A stretch of DNA of 64,000 nt from JADGOV01 sp963814355 (lineage in GTDB: Bacteria; Actinomycetota; Actinomycetes; JADGOV01), in the NCBI GenBank assembly GCA_963814355.1, contig CAWFCZ010000006.1:124001-188000 (forward strand), in the 5' to 3' direction. A program made the translations under genes and the position numbers. The stretch's first letter is position 1. Every line of letters starts with the position of its first letter. Below the pieces are notes generated by a model that was not told where the DNA came from, did not search any database, and saw only the letters and a program-made list of their open reading frames with translations. This document shows positions 56,685-64,000 of the stretch, piece after piece.

Positions 56685-57816
56685 TGCGGGGGGCCGCCCG
56701 CAAGGGCGGTCCCTACCGCGATTGTGCGCCGGGCGGCGCGTGGAACTAGCTGGTGAAAGTCCAGCCGGACCGGCCCCAAGCGGGGTCCGTAGCCAAAGGC
56801 GGGGGTAATGCCTCGCCGGGCGTGGCAGGAGGGAGCGCCGCGATGATCGTGTCTGGTCATCGGGGGGTTGCTGCTGGTCACGCAGGACAGGGCGCCCATC
56901 GTGAGGTGGGGTCTGAAGGGTTTGCGGCAAAGCGTCGGGCCGTAGCCGATATTGGCGAACCGGTCGGCCAAGTTCAGGTGATACCGAGCCGGCACTATGG
57001 CGGCGAAGGAAATACTTGGGGTGCCTGGGCGCAACAAGGTGTGTGCGGGCGGCACGACGCGAAAGTTCCATGCGTTACCCCGGGAGGTCTCGTACGGTCC
57101 CGCCCGACGGGGCCGGGTAGGTGGGCGTATAAGCCGGAAGGTGAAGTCGCCGCCGATGCCGTGCGAGAAGTCGGAGTGACCCGCGGTACTGGTGAACCGA
57201 GGACCAACAGAAACCTCGGGACCGTCCCCGGTGAGGGGCGGCGGCCGGTGATCCAAAAGACGCCGAGTCCGGGGAAGGGGTCACGCTGGGAATGGCGATT
57301 GGCCGACGGGGGCGGGCGAGTACGTGACGACGGACTGATGGTTGCTGCGGCAATGACCGAGGCGTCGTCACCGAGGACACCCGTGATCGTCTGGCCAGGA
57401 GCCAGGTAGGACAGCCGAGCATGACAGTGGAGCACAAGGCGCACTCGCTGATCGGCCGGGTCTACGACCGGCGCAACCTGGCGCGTGCCTGGCAGAAGGT
57501 GAAGAAGAACAAGGGGTCGGGCGGGGTCGATGGGGTGACCATCGAGCGGTTCGAGACGAGCCGTGACCACTACCTGGGCCTCCTGCACGAGCAGTTGAAG
57601 ACGGGTCGCTACCGGCCACGGCCGGTGCTCCGGGTGGAGATCGACAAGCCAGGGTCTGCGGCCAAGCGCCCGCTCGGTATCCCGACCCTGATGGACCGGG
57701 TCTGCCAGCAGGCGCTGGTGCAGGTGCTGGCTCCGATCTTCGAGCCGACGTTCGCGGAGGCGAGTTTCGGCTTCCGACCCGGGCGCTCGGCGCACATGGC
57801 CCTTCGGCGGGTCTGG

Positions 57817-59691
57817 TCACAGCTGCAGGCAGGCGGGGTCTGGATCGTGGACGCCGACCTGGCGGACTTCTTCGGCACGCTGCCGCACGAAGGGTTGATC
57901 GACCGGCTCGCCGACCGGGTGGCCGACGGCAAGGTGTTGGGTCTGGTCCGCCAGATGCTCACTGCCGGAGTGCTCCGCGACGGCGTGGTGGAGAGCACGG
58001 TAGCCGGGACCCCGCAGGGCGGGGTGGTGACTCCTCCAACGCAGTTGGCAATCCGGCCGTGTTTCGCCCTCCGAGTCGGTTCCGGCCGGGTTGTCCATGC
58101 GGCTGGGGGTGTTGCTGCGGGTCGGGATGGAGTGCCGAATGATGATCTTGTCGGGGCTGATGAGGACGTCTTTGACGAGCAGTCGCAGGACACGCTGGCG
58201 TTCGCTGACGGTCGCGGTGGCCGTTTTGGCGCGCAGTCCGGTGAGGAAGCCTTCGAGGTCGTCGGCGAGTTTGAGGTAGACCTCCCGGTCGGCGAGTTGG
58301 CTGTCGAGGGCGTCGATCTGGTGGCGCAGGCTGGTCTCGCGGGACCGCAGCTCAGGCATCCGGGAGCGGAGTTCGTCGAGGGAGATCAGCTCTTCTTGGA
58401 AGGCGCCGATGAGTCGGGTGATTGCCGTGGCCGCCTTGGCCAGTGCGGCGTCGAGACGTTGGCGCTGGGCGGTGGCGGGGTCGGCGGTGCGGACCTGGTC
58501 GAGTCGCTTGTCGATCTCGGTGCGGATCAGGGCCGGGTCGGCGAGCAGGTGGCTGACGTGGTCCCAGACGACGGTGTCGAGGTAGTCGGCGCGGACCGGC
58601 TTGTTGGCGCAGACCCGGCCGTGCTCGTGGCGGTAGTCATCCGAGCCGAGGCAGCGGTAGTAGTAGATCTTCTTGTTGGTGGTGCGGGTCGAGGTGCGGT
58701 AGTAGGCGTATCCGCAGCTGCCGCACGCGCAGATGCCTTGCAGCAGCGAGGGATCCTTGGTGTTGCGGGCGGCGTAGCGTTTGTTGTCCGCCAGCCGCTG
58801 CTGGGCCCGCTGCCAGGTGCCCGCGTCGACCAGTGCCGGGACCGGTATCTCCAGCCACTCCTCGCGGGGCCGGTCGGCCACGGTGTAGCTGCGGGGGGTG
58901 GTGCGGCCGGCGAGCCGGGCGGTCCGGTTCAGCCCGGCGGTCGCCTCGGTGCGCGTCGTCTTGCCGAAACAGGCCCGGCCGGCGTAGGCGGGGTTGCGCA
59001 GCATCGCCCAGAGGACCGATCGGTCCCAGCGGGTTTTGCCGGTGCGGGTGGCCACGCCCAGCGCGGTGAGCCAGCGAGTCAGCTCGCCGATCGCGACCCC
59101 GCCGCCGGCGTAGCGGGCGAACAGCTCCGCGACGATCGCCGCCTCGTGCGGCACGATCTCATAGCGTGCCTCGGCGTGGTCGCTCTTGCGGACGTACCGG
59201 TAGCCGAACGGGGCACCGGAGAGGACGTTGACCGTCCCGGCCTTGGCCCGGTGGGTCTTGCCGCGGCGGGTCCGTTCCAGGATCTGGGCCCGCTCGTACT
59301 CGGCGATCATCCCCTGGAACTGCACCAGCAGGGCGTCTTCCGGGCTGTCGCTGCGCGGGCCCTTGACGAACACCACCGCCGTGCCGGCCCTAGCGAACTC
59401 CTCGATCAGCAGCGCCTGGTAGGCGTACTTGCGGGCCAGCCGGTCCGGGGAGTACACCAGCAGCACGTCGACCGGGACCTGGCAGACCAGGTCCCGCAGC
59501 CGCTCCAGAGCTGGGCGGACCAGGCTCGCCCCGGAATGGCCGTCGTCGCAGAACATCCACTGCTCAGGCACGTCCAGACCCAGCTGCTCGGCGTGGACGC
59601 GCAGCGCCGCGGTCTGGGATCCGATCGTCTCCTGCTCCTTCTGCCGGGCCGAGGACACCCGGGCGTAGATCGCTGCGTTGCTCATCGGCAC
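57817..59691 (-). CDS. Large serine recombinase
   Basis: This 624-codon frame starts at GTG 59691 (an ATG follows two codons later). It has an N-terminal resolvase domain with the nucleophile Ser in IYARVSSARQKEQETIGSQT, a recombinase domain (GAPFGYRYVRKSDHAEARYE, WDRSVLWAMLRNPAYAGRAC), a zinc ribbon (GICACGSCGYAYYRTS) and a C-terminal coiled coil (SRMPELRSRETSLRHQIDAL). The frame crosses the left attachment junction at 58024, so its last ~69 residues are antisense RT sequence. In the excised circle it would instead end about 29 residues after the core (SSNAVGNFCFEVSLSYRRVE and a short tail). It mediates integration and excision of the 58026-60296 element. Confidence 0.9.
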   Translation of the reverse strand: MPMSNAAIYARVSSARQKEQETIGSQTAALRVHAEQLGLDVPEQWMFCDDGHSGASLVRPALERLRDLVCQVPVDVLLVYSPDRLARKYAYQALLIEEFARAGTAVVFVKGPRSDSPEDALLVQFQGMIAEYERAQILERTRRGKTHRAKAGTVNVLSGAPFGYRYVRKSDHAEARYEIVPHEAAIVAELFARYAGGGVAIGELTRWLTALGVATRTGKTRWDRSVLWAMLRNPAYAGRACFGKTTRTEATAGLNRTARLAGRTTPRSYTVADRPREEWLEIPVPALVDAGTWQRAQQRLADNKRYAARNTKDPSLLQGICACGSCGYAYYRTSTRTTNKKIYYYRCLGSDDYRHEHGRVCANKPVRADYLDTVVWDHVSHLLADPALIRTEIDKRLDQVRTADPATAQRQRLDAALAKAATAITRLIGAFQEELISLDELRSRMPELRSRETSLRHQIDALDSQLADREVYLKLADDLEGFLTGLRAKTATATVSERQRVLRLLVKDVLISPDKIIIRHSIPTRSNTPSRMDNPAGTDSEGETRPDCQLRWRSHHPALRGPGYRALHHAVAEHSGSEHLADQTQHLAVGHPVGEPVDQPFVRQRAEEVRQVGVHDPDPACLQL

Positions 59692-59821
59692 AGCTCACTT
59701 CCTGACCGGACCGCACGGCGCGGGCCGGTCGTTCGGGGACAAGGATGCGGTAGGCCGCCGACATTTCCGCGGCCTGCAGGCGGTCGAAGACGAACTCGGT
59801 GTCGACCACCCGTCCGGTCAC
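59564..59821 (-). CDS. Small ORF between the RHH-like gene and recombinase
   Basis: This 85-codon frame starts at a GTG overlapping the RHH-like stop (GTGA at 59818-59821). It begins MTGRVVDTEFVFDRLQAAEM then SAAYRILVPERPARAVRS, and its 3' end overlaps the recombinase start. The coupled layout argues for translation; the overlapping C-terminal half is low in complexity. No family is recognised. Confidence 0.4.
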   Translation of the reverse strand: MTGRVVDTEFVFDRLQAAEMSAAYRILVPERPARAVRSGQEVSCADEQRSDLRPGVLGPAEGAGDDRIPDRGAARPRRAAGSGRA

Positions 59822-60180
59822 CGCCGCGGATGGTCTCTGTGGGCCCGTGCCAGGAACTCCTCCAACGCCTGCCCGACGACCGCGGACAACGTCCGCCCCG
59901 AGGCGGCGGCGTGCCCGCGGATCCGGGCAACCAGCGGCACCGGCAGCCGGACGGTGAACACCGCCGCCGGGGCTGGCACCTGCACCCGCCCATCGCGGCC
60001 GGCGCGCTCCACGTATCGGTGCGCCTGCCGTGGTGAGCAGTCGAACCGCTCGGCGAGCCGCCGCGCGGCCTCGGCAACCGGAACCCCCGCCGACAGCAGA
60101 TCGGCTGCGGCGTTGACCCGCTCGGCGAACTCCTCGCCGCCAGCGCGCGTCCGGCCCGCGGAGCCACCACCACCGCGCAT
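59818..60180 (-). CDS. Small DNA-binding protein (HTH plus RHH-like) of the serine-recombinase element
   Basis: The 120-residue protein has an HTH-like N-terminal part (VPVAEAARRLAERFDCSPRQ then AHRYVERAGRDGR) and a C-terminal ribbon-helix-helix-like part (VFTVRLPVPLVARIRGHAAA then SGRTLSAVVGQALEEFLA). It is likely a regulator or directionality factor for the adjacent recombinase, by position and size. That role is inference. Confidence 0.6.
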   Translation of the reverse strand: MRGGGGSAGRTRAGGEEFAERVNAAADLLSAGVPVAEAARRLAERFDCSPRQAHRYVERAGRDGRVQVPAPAAVFTVRLPVPLVARIRGHAAASGRTLSAVVGQALEEFLARAHRDHPRR

Positions 60181-60931
60181 GTCACTAACGTACTACGCGA
60201 CATGTCACACACTCCGTGCGACACGCCGCGGTCGCTCCACTCGGCGGTAACTCAGCGACACCTCGAAACAGAAGTTGCCCACTGCGTTGGAGGAGTCGCC
60301 AGCCCGTTGCTGTCGAACATCTATCTGCATGTGTTCGACGAGGCGATGGCGCGGGCCGGGTTCGCCCTGACGAGGTATGCCGACGACTGGGTGATCATCG
60401 CGAGGTCGCGGTCGGAAGCGGAGCGGGCGCTGGCGAGCGCCCGTGCGGTGCTGGAGGGAGAACTGGGGCTTCGGGTGCATCCGGAGAAGACCCGCATCGT
60501 CCACATCAGCCAGGGCTTTGAGTTCCTGGGCTACAAGATCAAGCGCGGCAAGGGGCTGCGGTACAAGATCGGGGGACCGGCCTTGTTCGCCTACCCGCGC
60601 CAGCGTTCGATCGACCGGTTCAAGGACAAGGTGCGCGCGGCGACGACCCGGCGCAACCCGAAGACCTTGGCCGGGGTGTTGGATGAACTCAACCCGATCA
60701 TCCGCGGGTGGGGCATGTATTACCGGCGGGCGCATGTGCGCCGGTTGTTCCTCCGGCTCAACGGATGGATCGTGCGGCGGATCTGGAGTTGGCGGTTCAA
60801 GCGGTGGCGGAACGCCGGATGGCGAACGCTGCCCGAGCGTCGGCTCTACGGGGAACTCGGGCTGGTCAACCTCCTCCAACTGATTCCGAGCATGCAGAGC
60901 TACTACCGCCAGAAGGGCTATACCCGGTGAG

Positions 60932-60965
60932 AGCCGCCTGCGGGAAAACTGCACGGGCGGTTCGG
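60932..60965 (+). ncRNA. Group II intron C domain V
   Basis: The 34-nt hairpin AGCCGCCTGCGG-GAAA-ACTGCACGGGCGGTTCG starts two bases after the RT stop, with the catalytic AGC and the two-base bulge on the 3' arm. Confidence 0.85.
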
Positions 60966-61111
60966 AAGGGCGGGCGGAGGCAGCGGACGTGCGCGTCTGC
61001 CACCTCCCCCGACCCGACAGTGCTGAAGCCCCTGTAATGGGGGTGGAGCGAAGGGGCCGGGTTGTTCGTGATTTCGTCTGTTTGATCAACCGGAGTTCCG
61101 GGAGGAATCAG

Positions 61112-62370
61112 GTGGAGAAGTTGAAGTCGTCTGGCAAGTCGTTCGACATCTCGAAACAGGAGGTGTGGGACGCCTGGCTCAAGGTGAAGGGGAACCAGGG
61201 TGGGCCGGGGGTGGATGGGCAGTCGCTGGAGGCGTTCGAGGCGGATCTGAAGAACAACTTGTATCGGATCTGGAATCGGATGTCGTCGGGGACCTACTTT
61301 CCGCCGCCGGTGAAGGCGGTGGAAATCGCCAAGCCGCACGGACCGGGTACCAGAATCTTAGGGGTGCCCACCGTCGGCGATCGGGTGGCTCAGACGGTGG
61401 CGGCGGCCAGGCTGGAAGCGCGAGTGGAGCCGGTGTTTCATTCGGACTCCTTCGGCTACCGGCCCAAACGGTCGGCGCTGGATGCGGTTGGGGCCTGCCG
61501 TCGACGATGTTGGGAGTATGACTGGGCGATCGATTTGGATGTCCGGAAGTTCTTCGACACCGTTCGGTGGGACCTGATCGTCAAGGCCGTCGAAGCACAC
61601 ACCGATTCCCGCTGGGTGGTGTTGTACGTGAAGCGGTGGCTGGCCGCCGACGTGCAGCAGCCCGACGGGTCCTTGCGGAAACGGGATCGGGGAACCCCAC
61701 AGGGTTCCGCGATCTCGCCCGTGCTGACGAATCTGTTCATGCACTATGCGTTTGATGCGTGGCTGGCTCGGGAGTTCCCGACGGTCGCGTTCGAGCGCTA
61801 CGCCGATGATGCGGTGGTGCATTGCACCACCGCATGGCAGGCCAGGAGGGTGCTGGCCGCGTTGCATGAGCGGATGGCCGAGGTCGGGTTGGAGCTGCAT
61901 CCCGACAAGACGAAGATTGTGTACTGCAAGGACAGCAACCGGCGTGGTGATTTCGAGAACACGGCGTTCACGTTCCTGGGCTACACGTTCCGGCCTCGTC
62001 ACGCACGGCGAGCGGACGGAGTGCAGTTCCTGTGCTTCCTTCCGGCGATCAGCAAGGACGCCCTGAAGAAGATCGGGAAGCGGGTACGGTCCTGGAGACT
62101 GCACCGGCGGACCGGCAGCAGCGCCGAAGACCTCGCCCGCATGATCAATCCGGTGGTGAGGGGGGGTGGATGGCCTACTACGGCGCCTTCTACCGTTCGG
62201 CGCTGTATCCCGTGCTCCATCGCATCAACACCTACCTGCTGCGGTGGATCATGAACAAGTACAAGAAGCTCCGCACCTGGAAGAAAGCGATCCAGTCGAT
62301 GAGCCGCGCGGCGGTGTCACAGCCGCGGTACTTCGCACACTGGGCCTGGGCGAAACCGGCTGCCAGATGA
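61112..62370 (+). pseudogene. Group II intron D reverse transcriptase, frameshifted
   Basis: The GTG at 61112 follows GGAGGA. The RT has WDAWLKVKGNQGGPGVDGQS, ILGVPTVGDRVAQTVAAARL, DSFGYRPKRSALDAVGACRR, AIDLDVRKFFDTVRWDLIVK, RGTPQGSAISPVLTNLFMHY and AFERYADDAVVHC (catalytic YADD). At a run of seven G (about 62159-62166) the frame shifts within NPVVRG; the conserved end WMAYYGAFYRSALYPVLHRI then NTYLLRWIMNKYKKLR is in the next frame to 62370. The G run could be a sequencing error. About 420 residues when repaired, with no HNH domain. Confidence 0.9.
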
Positions 62371-62387
62371 TACCCAACACGGTCGTA

Positions 62388-63481
62388 AGTAACTGGACTT
62401 CGTGGTCGTTTCTTGGGATAATGATGTGTGCGCGAGAACGATGGCCGGAAGTTGGATCACGCGACGTTGGAGCAGCTGCGTTTGCGGGCGGTGGAGGCGG
62501 TTGAGTCGGGGATGCATCCGGAGGATGTGGCGGCCGCGATGGGGATGCGGCGGAGCACGGTGTATGGGTGGTTGGCGAAGTGCCGGGAAGGCGGCAAGGA
62601 GGCGCTGCGGGCGCGGCCGGTGCCGGGCCGTCCGCCGAAGCTGAGCGGTGAGCAGATGCGCCGGGTGTACACGCTGGTCTGTGGGGTTGATCCGCGGCAG
62701 CTGCAGTTCGAGTTCGCGTTGTGGACCCGGGATCTGGTCCGGCAGTTGATCCGCCGGGAGTTCGGGGTGTCGTTGTCGGCGGTGTCGGTGGGCCGGCTGC
62801 TGCGCCGGTTGGGCCTGTCGCCGCAGCGGCCGTTGTGGCGGGCCTGGCAGGCCGATCCCGACGCGGTGGCCCGGTGGAAGGCGGAGGAGTTCCCGGCGAT
62901 CCGGGCGGCGGCGAAGGCCGAGGGCGCCACGGTGTACTTCGCCGACGAGGCCGGGCTGCGCTCGGACTATCACGCCGGCACCACCTGGGCACCGGTCGGG
63001 CGGACCCCGATCGTGAAGGCCACCGGCGCCCGGCACAGCCTGAACATGATCTCCGCGGTGACCGCTCAAGGGCTGCTGCGGTTCGCCACCTACACCGGGT
63101 CGTTCACCGCCGAACGGTTCATCGAGTTCTGCGCGAAGCTTCTCGTGGACACCGACGGCCCGGTCTACCTGATCGTCGACGGGCACCCCACCCACAAAGC
63201 CAAGTCGGTCAAAGCCTTCGTCGCCGCCACCGAGGGACGGCTGAAGCTGTACGTGCTCCCCGCCTACTCCCCGCAGCTCAACCCCGACGAGTGGGTCTGG
63301 AAGAATGTGAAACACGACCGCGTCGGACGCACCACCCCGCGCACCGCAGACGAGTTCAAAGCCAACATCCTCGCCGCACTGCGCCGGCTGCAGAAACTCC
63401 CACGCCTCGTCCGCGCGTTCTTCGCCGACCCCGACCTCGCCTACATCACCGCATGATCTGTCCACTAACCAATGAACTCTT
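62388..63481 (+). mobile_element. IS630-family element in intron D
   Basis: It lies between the RT stop of intron D and its domain V. The ends have related inverted sequence (CTGGACTTCG left; complement of right GTGGACAGAT), and TA dinucleotides at 62386 and 63482 would fit the TA target of IS630. Exact ends are uncertain. Confidence 0.75.
62428..63456 (+). CDS. IS630-family transposase
   Basis: This 342-residue transposase has a paired HTH (HPEDVAAAMGMRRSTVYGWL, FGVSLSAVSVGRLLRRLGLS) and a DDE domain with ATVYFADEAGLRSDYH (Asp), VYLIVDGHPTHKAKSVKAFV (Asp) and YVLPAYSPQLNPDEWVWKNV (catalytic Glu). It starts at GTG 62428. It looks intact. Confidence 0.95.
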   Translation: MRENDGRKLDHATLEQLRLRAVEAVESGMHPEDVAAAMGMRRSTVYGWLAKCREGGKEALRARPVPGRPPKLSGEQMRRVYTLVCGVDPRQLQFEFALWTRDLVRQLIRREFGVSLSAVSVGRLLRRLGLSPQRPLWRAWQADPDAVARWKAEEFPAIRAAAKAEGATVYFADEAGLRSDYHAGTTWAPVGRTPIVKATGARHSLNMISAVTAQGLLRFATYTGSFTAERFIEFCAKLLVDTDGPVYLIVDGHPTHKAKSVKAFVAATEGRLKLYVLPAYSPQLNPDEWVWKNVKHDRVGRTTPRTADEFKANILAALRRLQKLPRLVRAFFADPDLAYITA

Positions 63482-63497
63482 TAGTAAGGGCAACAGG

Positions 63498-63531
63498 AGC
63501 CGTATGACGGGAGACTGTCACGTACGGATCC
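63498..63531 (+). ncRNA. Group II intron D domain V
   Basis: The 34-nt hairpin AGCCGTATGACGG-GAGA-CTGTCACGTACGGATCC has the AGC triad and a GNRA-type loop. Domain VI follows (about 63534-63570, stem GGGAGCCGGGGGG against CCCCCCGGCTACCC with a bulged A at 63564). Confidence 0.87.
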
Positions 63532-63571
63532 GTGGGAGCCGGGGGGCGCGATTCCCCCCGGCTACCCGACC

Positions 63572-63706
63572 TTCAGATACCGCTGCGTGGTCGACAAGTG
63601 GGCGTGCCCGAGGACCCACTGCACGTCGCTCAACGACATCTGCGGATCGCGGGCCATCCGATACGCCGCCGTGTGCCGGTTATGGGGAATTCCCCATAAC
63701 CGGCAT
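63572..63706 (-). pseudogene. Tyrosine recombinase catalytic fragment (other half of the split host gene)
   Basis: Read on the minus strand: IPHNRHTAAYRMARDPQMSL then SDVQWVLGHAHLSTTQRYL. It contains the H-x-x-R-like box (R-H-T), the G-H box and the nucleophile Tyr (Q-R-Y). It is cut at the 9-bp TTCAGATAC repeat, and the gene continues at 44196. Upstream it is truncated at a 32-bp palindrome: an in-frame TAA stands immediately before TGCCGG. Confidence 0.85.
63674..63705. repeat. 32-bp perfect palindrome
   Basis: TGCCGGTTATGGGGAA at 63674-63689 is exactly reverse-complemented by the next 16 bp, with no loop. It marks the point where the split recombinase gene loses its 5' part. Confidence 0.9.
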
Positions 63707-63884
63707 TACGCGGACGGCCGTGTTATGCGCCCTGCTGGCCCGGGCCGCTTTGTGACCAACGGGTTTGACGTGTCGTTGTCCGCATAATCCCGGGTGTCGG
63801 GGCAGCTTCCCGGCGTGCTGAGCGCTGCGCCTGCTCGGCGAAGAATCGCCTGTTCATTCCGATTCTGGATGAAGGGTGATTCGC

Positions 63885-64000
63885 CATGGGCGATGTTGGT
63901 GTCAGGGACGCCGCGGACCGCGTGGTGGCGGTGGTGCGCGATGCGGGGCGGGATGAGTACACGGTCTGCAGGTACCAGGTCGTGCTGGAACGGTTCGCTG
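63885..64000 (+). CDS. Integrase/recombinase N-terminus (partial, runs off the window)
   Basis: ATG at 63885 follows AAGGGTGATTCGCC. The 38 residues MGDVGVRDAADRVVAVVRDA then GRDEYTVCRYQVVLERFA look like the SAM-like core-binding start of a tyrosine recombinase. An inverted repeat TTACGCGGAC (about 63706) / GTCCGCATAA (about 63778) lies upstream, perhaps an element end. The assignment rests on a short segment only. Confidence 0.5.

Larger units (their letters stand above)
51745..56722 (+). mobile_element. Group II intron B, nested in intron D
   Basis: The likely 5' end is GTGCGCCGGGATAAACC at 51745, next to the IS66 target duplication. Domain V is at 56651-56684, followed by a domain VI hairpin with a bulged A at 56715 and an end ...CGCGAT at about 56722. 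The RT is broken by ISAs1- and IS1380-family elements. The 3' limit is uncertain by a few bases and the 5' RNA domain (about 365 nt) is rather short. Confidence 0.7.
58026..60296 (-). mobile_element. Serine-recombinase mobile element (2.27 kb) in RT of intron C
   Basis: The left edge GACTCCTCCAACGCAGT and the right edge ACTGCGTTGGAGGAGTC are inverted arms, as in the two half-sites of a serine-integrase attP. The only bases needed from both junctions to rebuild the RT are GT (58024-58025, 60295-60296), a plausible 2-bp crossover core. It carries a large serine recombinase, a small coupled ORF and an RHH-like protein, all on the minus strand. Confidence 0.8.
57421..60930 (+). pseudogene. Group II intron C reverse transcriptase, split by serine-recombinase element
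   Basis: The N-terminal block (57421-58025) has WQKVKKNKGSGGVDGVTIER, GIPTLMDRVCQQALVQVLAP, FGFRPGRSAHMALRRVWSQL, VDADLADFFGTLPHEGLIDR and AGTPQGGV. The C-terminal block (60297-60930) resumes ASPLLSNIYLHVFDEAMARA, LTRYADDWVIIARS (catalytic YADD) and GWGMYYRRAHVRRLFLRLNG. Joined at the GT shared by 58024-58025 and 60295-60296 it reads GTPQGGVASPLLSN, the normal RT motif. About 410 residues, with no HNH domain. The long frame running through both parts of the junction is an accident. Confidence 0.9.
56724..61018 (+). mobile_element. Group II intron C, nested in intron D beside intron B
   Basis: The 5' end GTGCGCCGGGCGGCGCG lies at 56724. The RNA 5' domain is about 700 nt, the RT starts at 57421, domain V is at 60932-60965, and domain VI ends ACCCGAC at 61018 with a bulged A at -7, as in intron D. 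It starts within a few bases of the 3' end of intron B. The RT gene is split by a serine-recombinase element. Confidence 0.8.
49636..63570 (+). mobile_element. Group II intron D, outer intron containing introns B and C
   Basis: The 5' end GTGTGTCACG matches GUGYG and the 3' end is ACCCGAC with a bulged A at position -7. Removing the interval rebuilds the exact right terminal repeat of the ISKra4 element, which strongly supports both limits. Its own pieces are a 5' RNA domain at 49636-50124, a short stretch and RT gene at 61019-62370, and domains V/VI at 63498-63570. Between them sit IS66 copy 2, intron B, intron C and an IS630 element. Confidence 0.85.
44197..63571 (+). mobile_element. ISKra4-family element swollen to 19.4 kb by nested insertions
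   Basis: The left end GGGTGCGGCTC at 44197 continues as CGCTGGAGTGACG. The right end is CGTCACTCCAGAAGAGCC then GCACC at 49613-49635, plus one C at 63571 once intron D (49636-63570) is removed. That gives GAGCCGCACCC, the exact complement of the left end, abutting TTCAGATAC, the 9-bp duplication also found at 44188-44196. The bare element would be about 2.1 kb, with a DUF6788-like gene on the minus strand and the transposase on the plus strand. Confidence 0.88.

Noticed and set aside
57421..60036. An 871-residue protein joining an RT N-terminus to a long Gly/Ala/Val-rich C-terminus
   Set aside because: After 58025 the frame is only the antisense of the serine recombinase; the true RT continuation is at 60297.
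47262..62370. The cluster of reverse transcriptases as a retron, DGR or defence RT system
   Set aside because: All four are followed by a 34-nt domain V and have group II maturase domain X; no template/variable repeats, msr/msd or Avd-like genes are seen.

Overview
The window is high-GC actinobacterial chromosome. The first 7.2 kb is core sequence in an order familiar from Actinobacteria: a Clp-N-domain protein, tRNA-Gln, glmU, prs, an lhgO-type oxidase, rplY and pth. The genus cannot be fixed from sequence alone. Right after pth come decayed genes (a UDP-glucose dehydrogenase relic and a lipoprotein metallophosphoesterase with one base missing in its GNHE motif). The remaining ~54 kb is accessory, dominated by insertion sequences, tyrosine and serine recombinases and group II introns.

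Layout. 9.4-14.2 kb: a truncated tyrosine recombinase and zinc-ribbon partner, an IS3-family element with a coupled zinc-ribbon passenger gene, and relics of other elements. 14.6-17.4 kb: a secreted phosphoesterase / Fn3 x2 / GH5 fusion. 17.5-20.8 kb: an IS1634-family element with an ISAzo13-family element inserted at the stop codon of its transposase. 22.3-33.1 kb: a closely packed, less GC-rich plus-strand cluster that looks like a surface glycan locus: a GT2-GtrA-HprK-like fusion, a membrane processive GT2, a GT39-like glycosyltransferase, a GH5-like protein, a multidomain secreted metallophosphoesterase and a small membrane protein. 33.5-41.1 kb: an IS66 element, an unclassified DDE element and a second IS3 copy; broken phosphoesterase-family genes lie beside them. 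41.2-44.2 kb: tyrosine recombinases.

The most striking structure is at 44.2-63.6 kb. A minus-strand tyrosine recombinase gene is split; its two parts (63572-63706 and 44049-44196) carry a 9-bp direct repeat, TTCAGATAC, at the break. Everything between (19.4 kb) is one ISKra4-family element swollen by nested insertions. It holds an IS5 element (TSD TCA), group II intron A in its transposase, and group II intron D one base before its right end. Deleting 49636-63570 restores a terminal repeat identical to the left end and abutting the 9-bp TSD, which fixes the ends of intron D. Intron D in turn contains an IS66 element (8-bp TSD), intron B (RT broken by an ISAs1 element with 10-bp TSD and by an IS1380 element), intron C (RT broken by a serine-recombinase element) and an IS630 element. 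This gives at least five nesting levels and a group II twintron-like arrangement.

Many genes carry single-base frameshifts. Some may be sequencing errors, but truncations, TSDs and a catalytic D-to-E change show that much of the decay is real. All ends given for introns and IS elements are inferred from repeats and reading frames.
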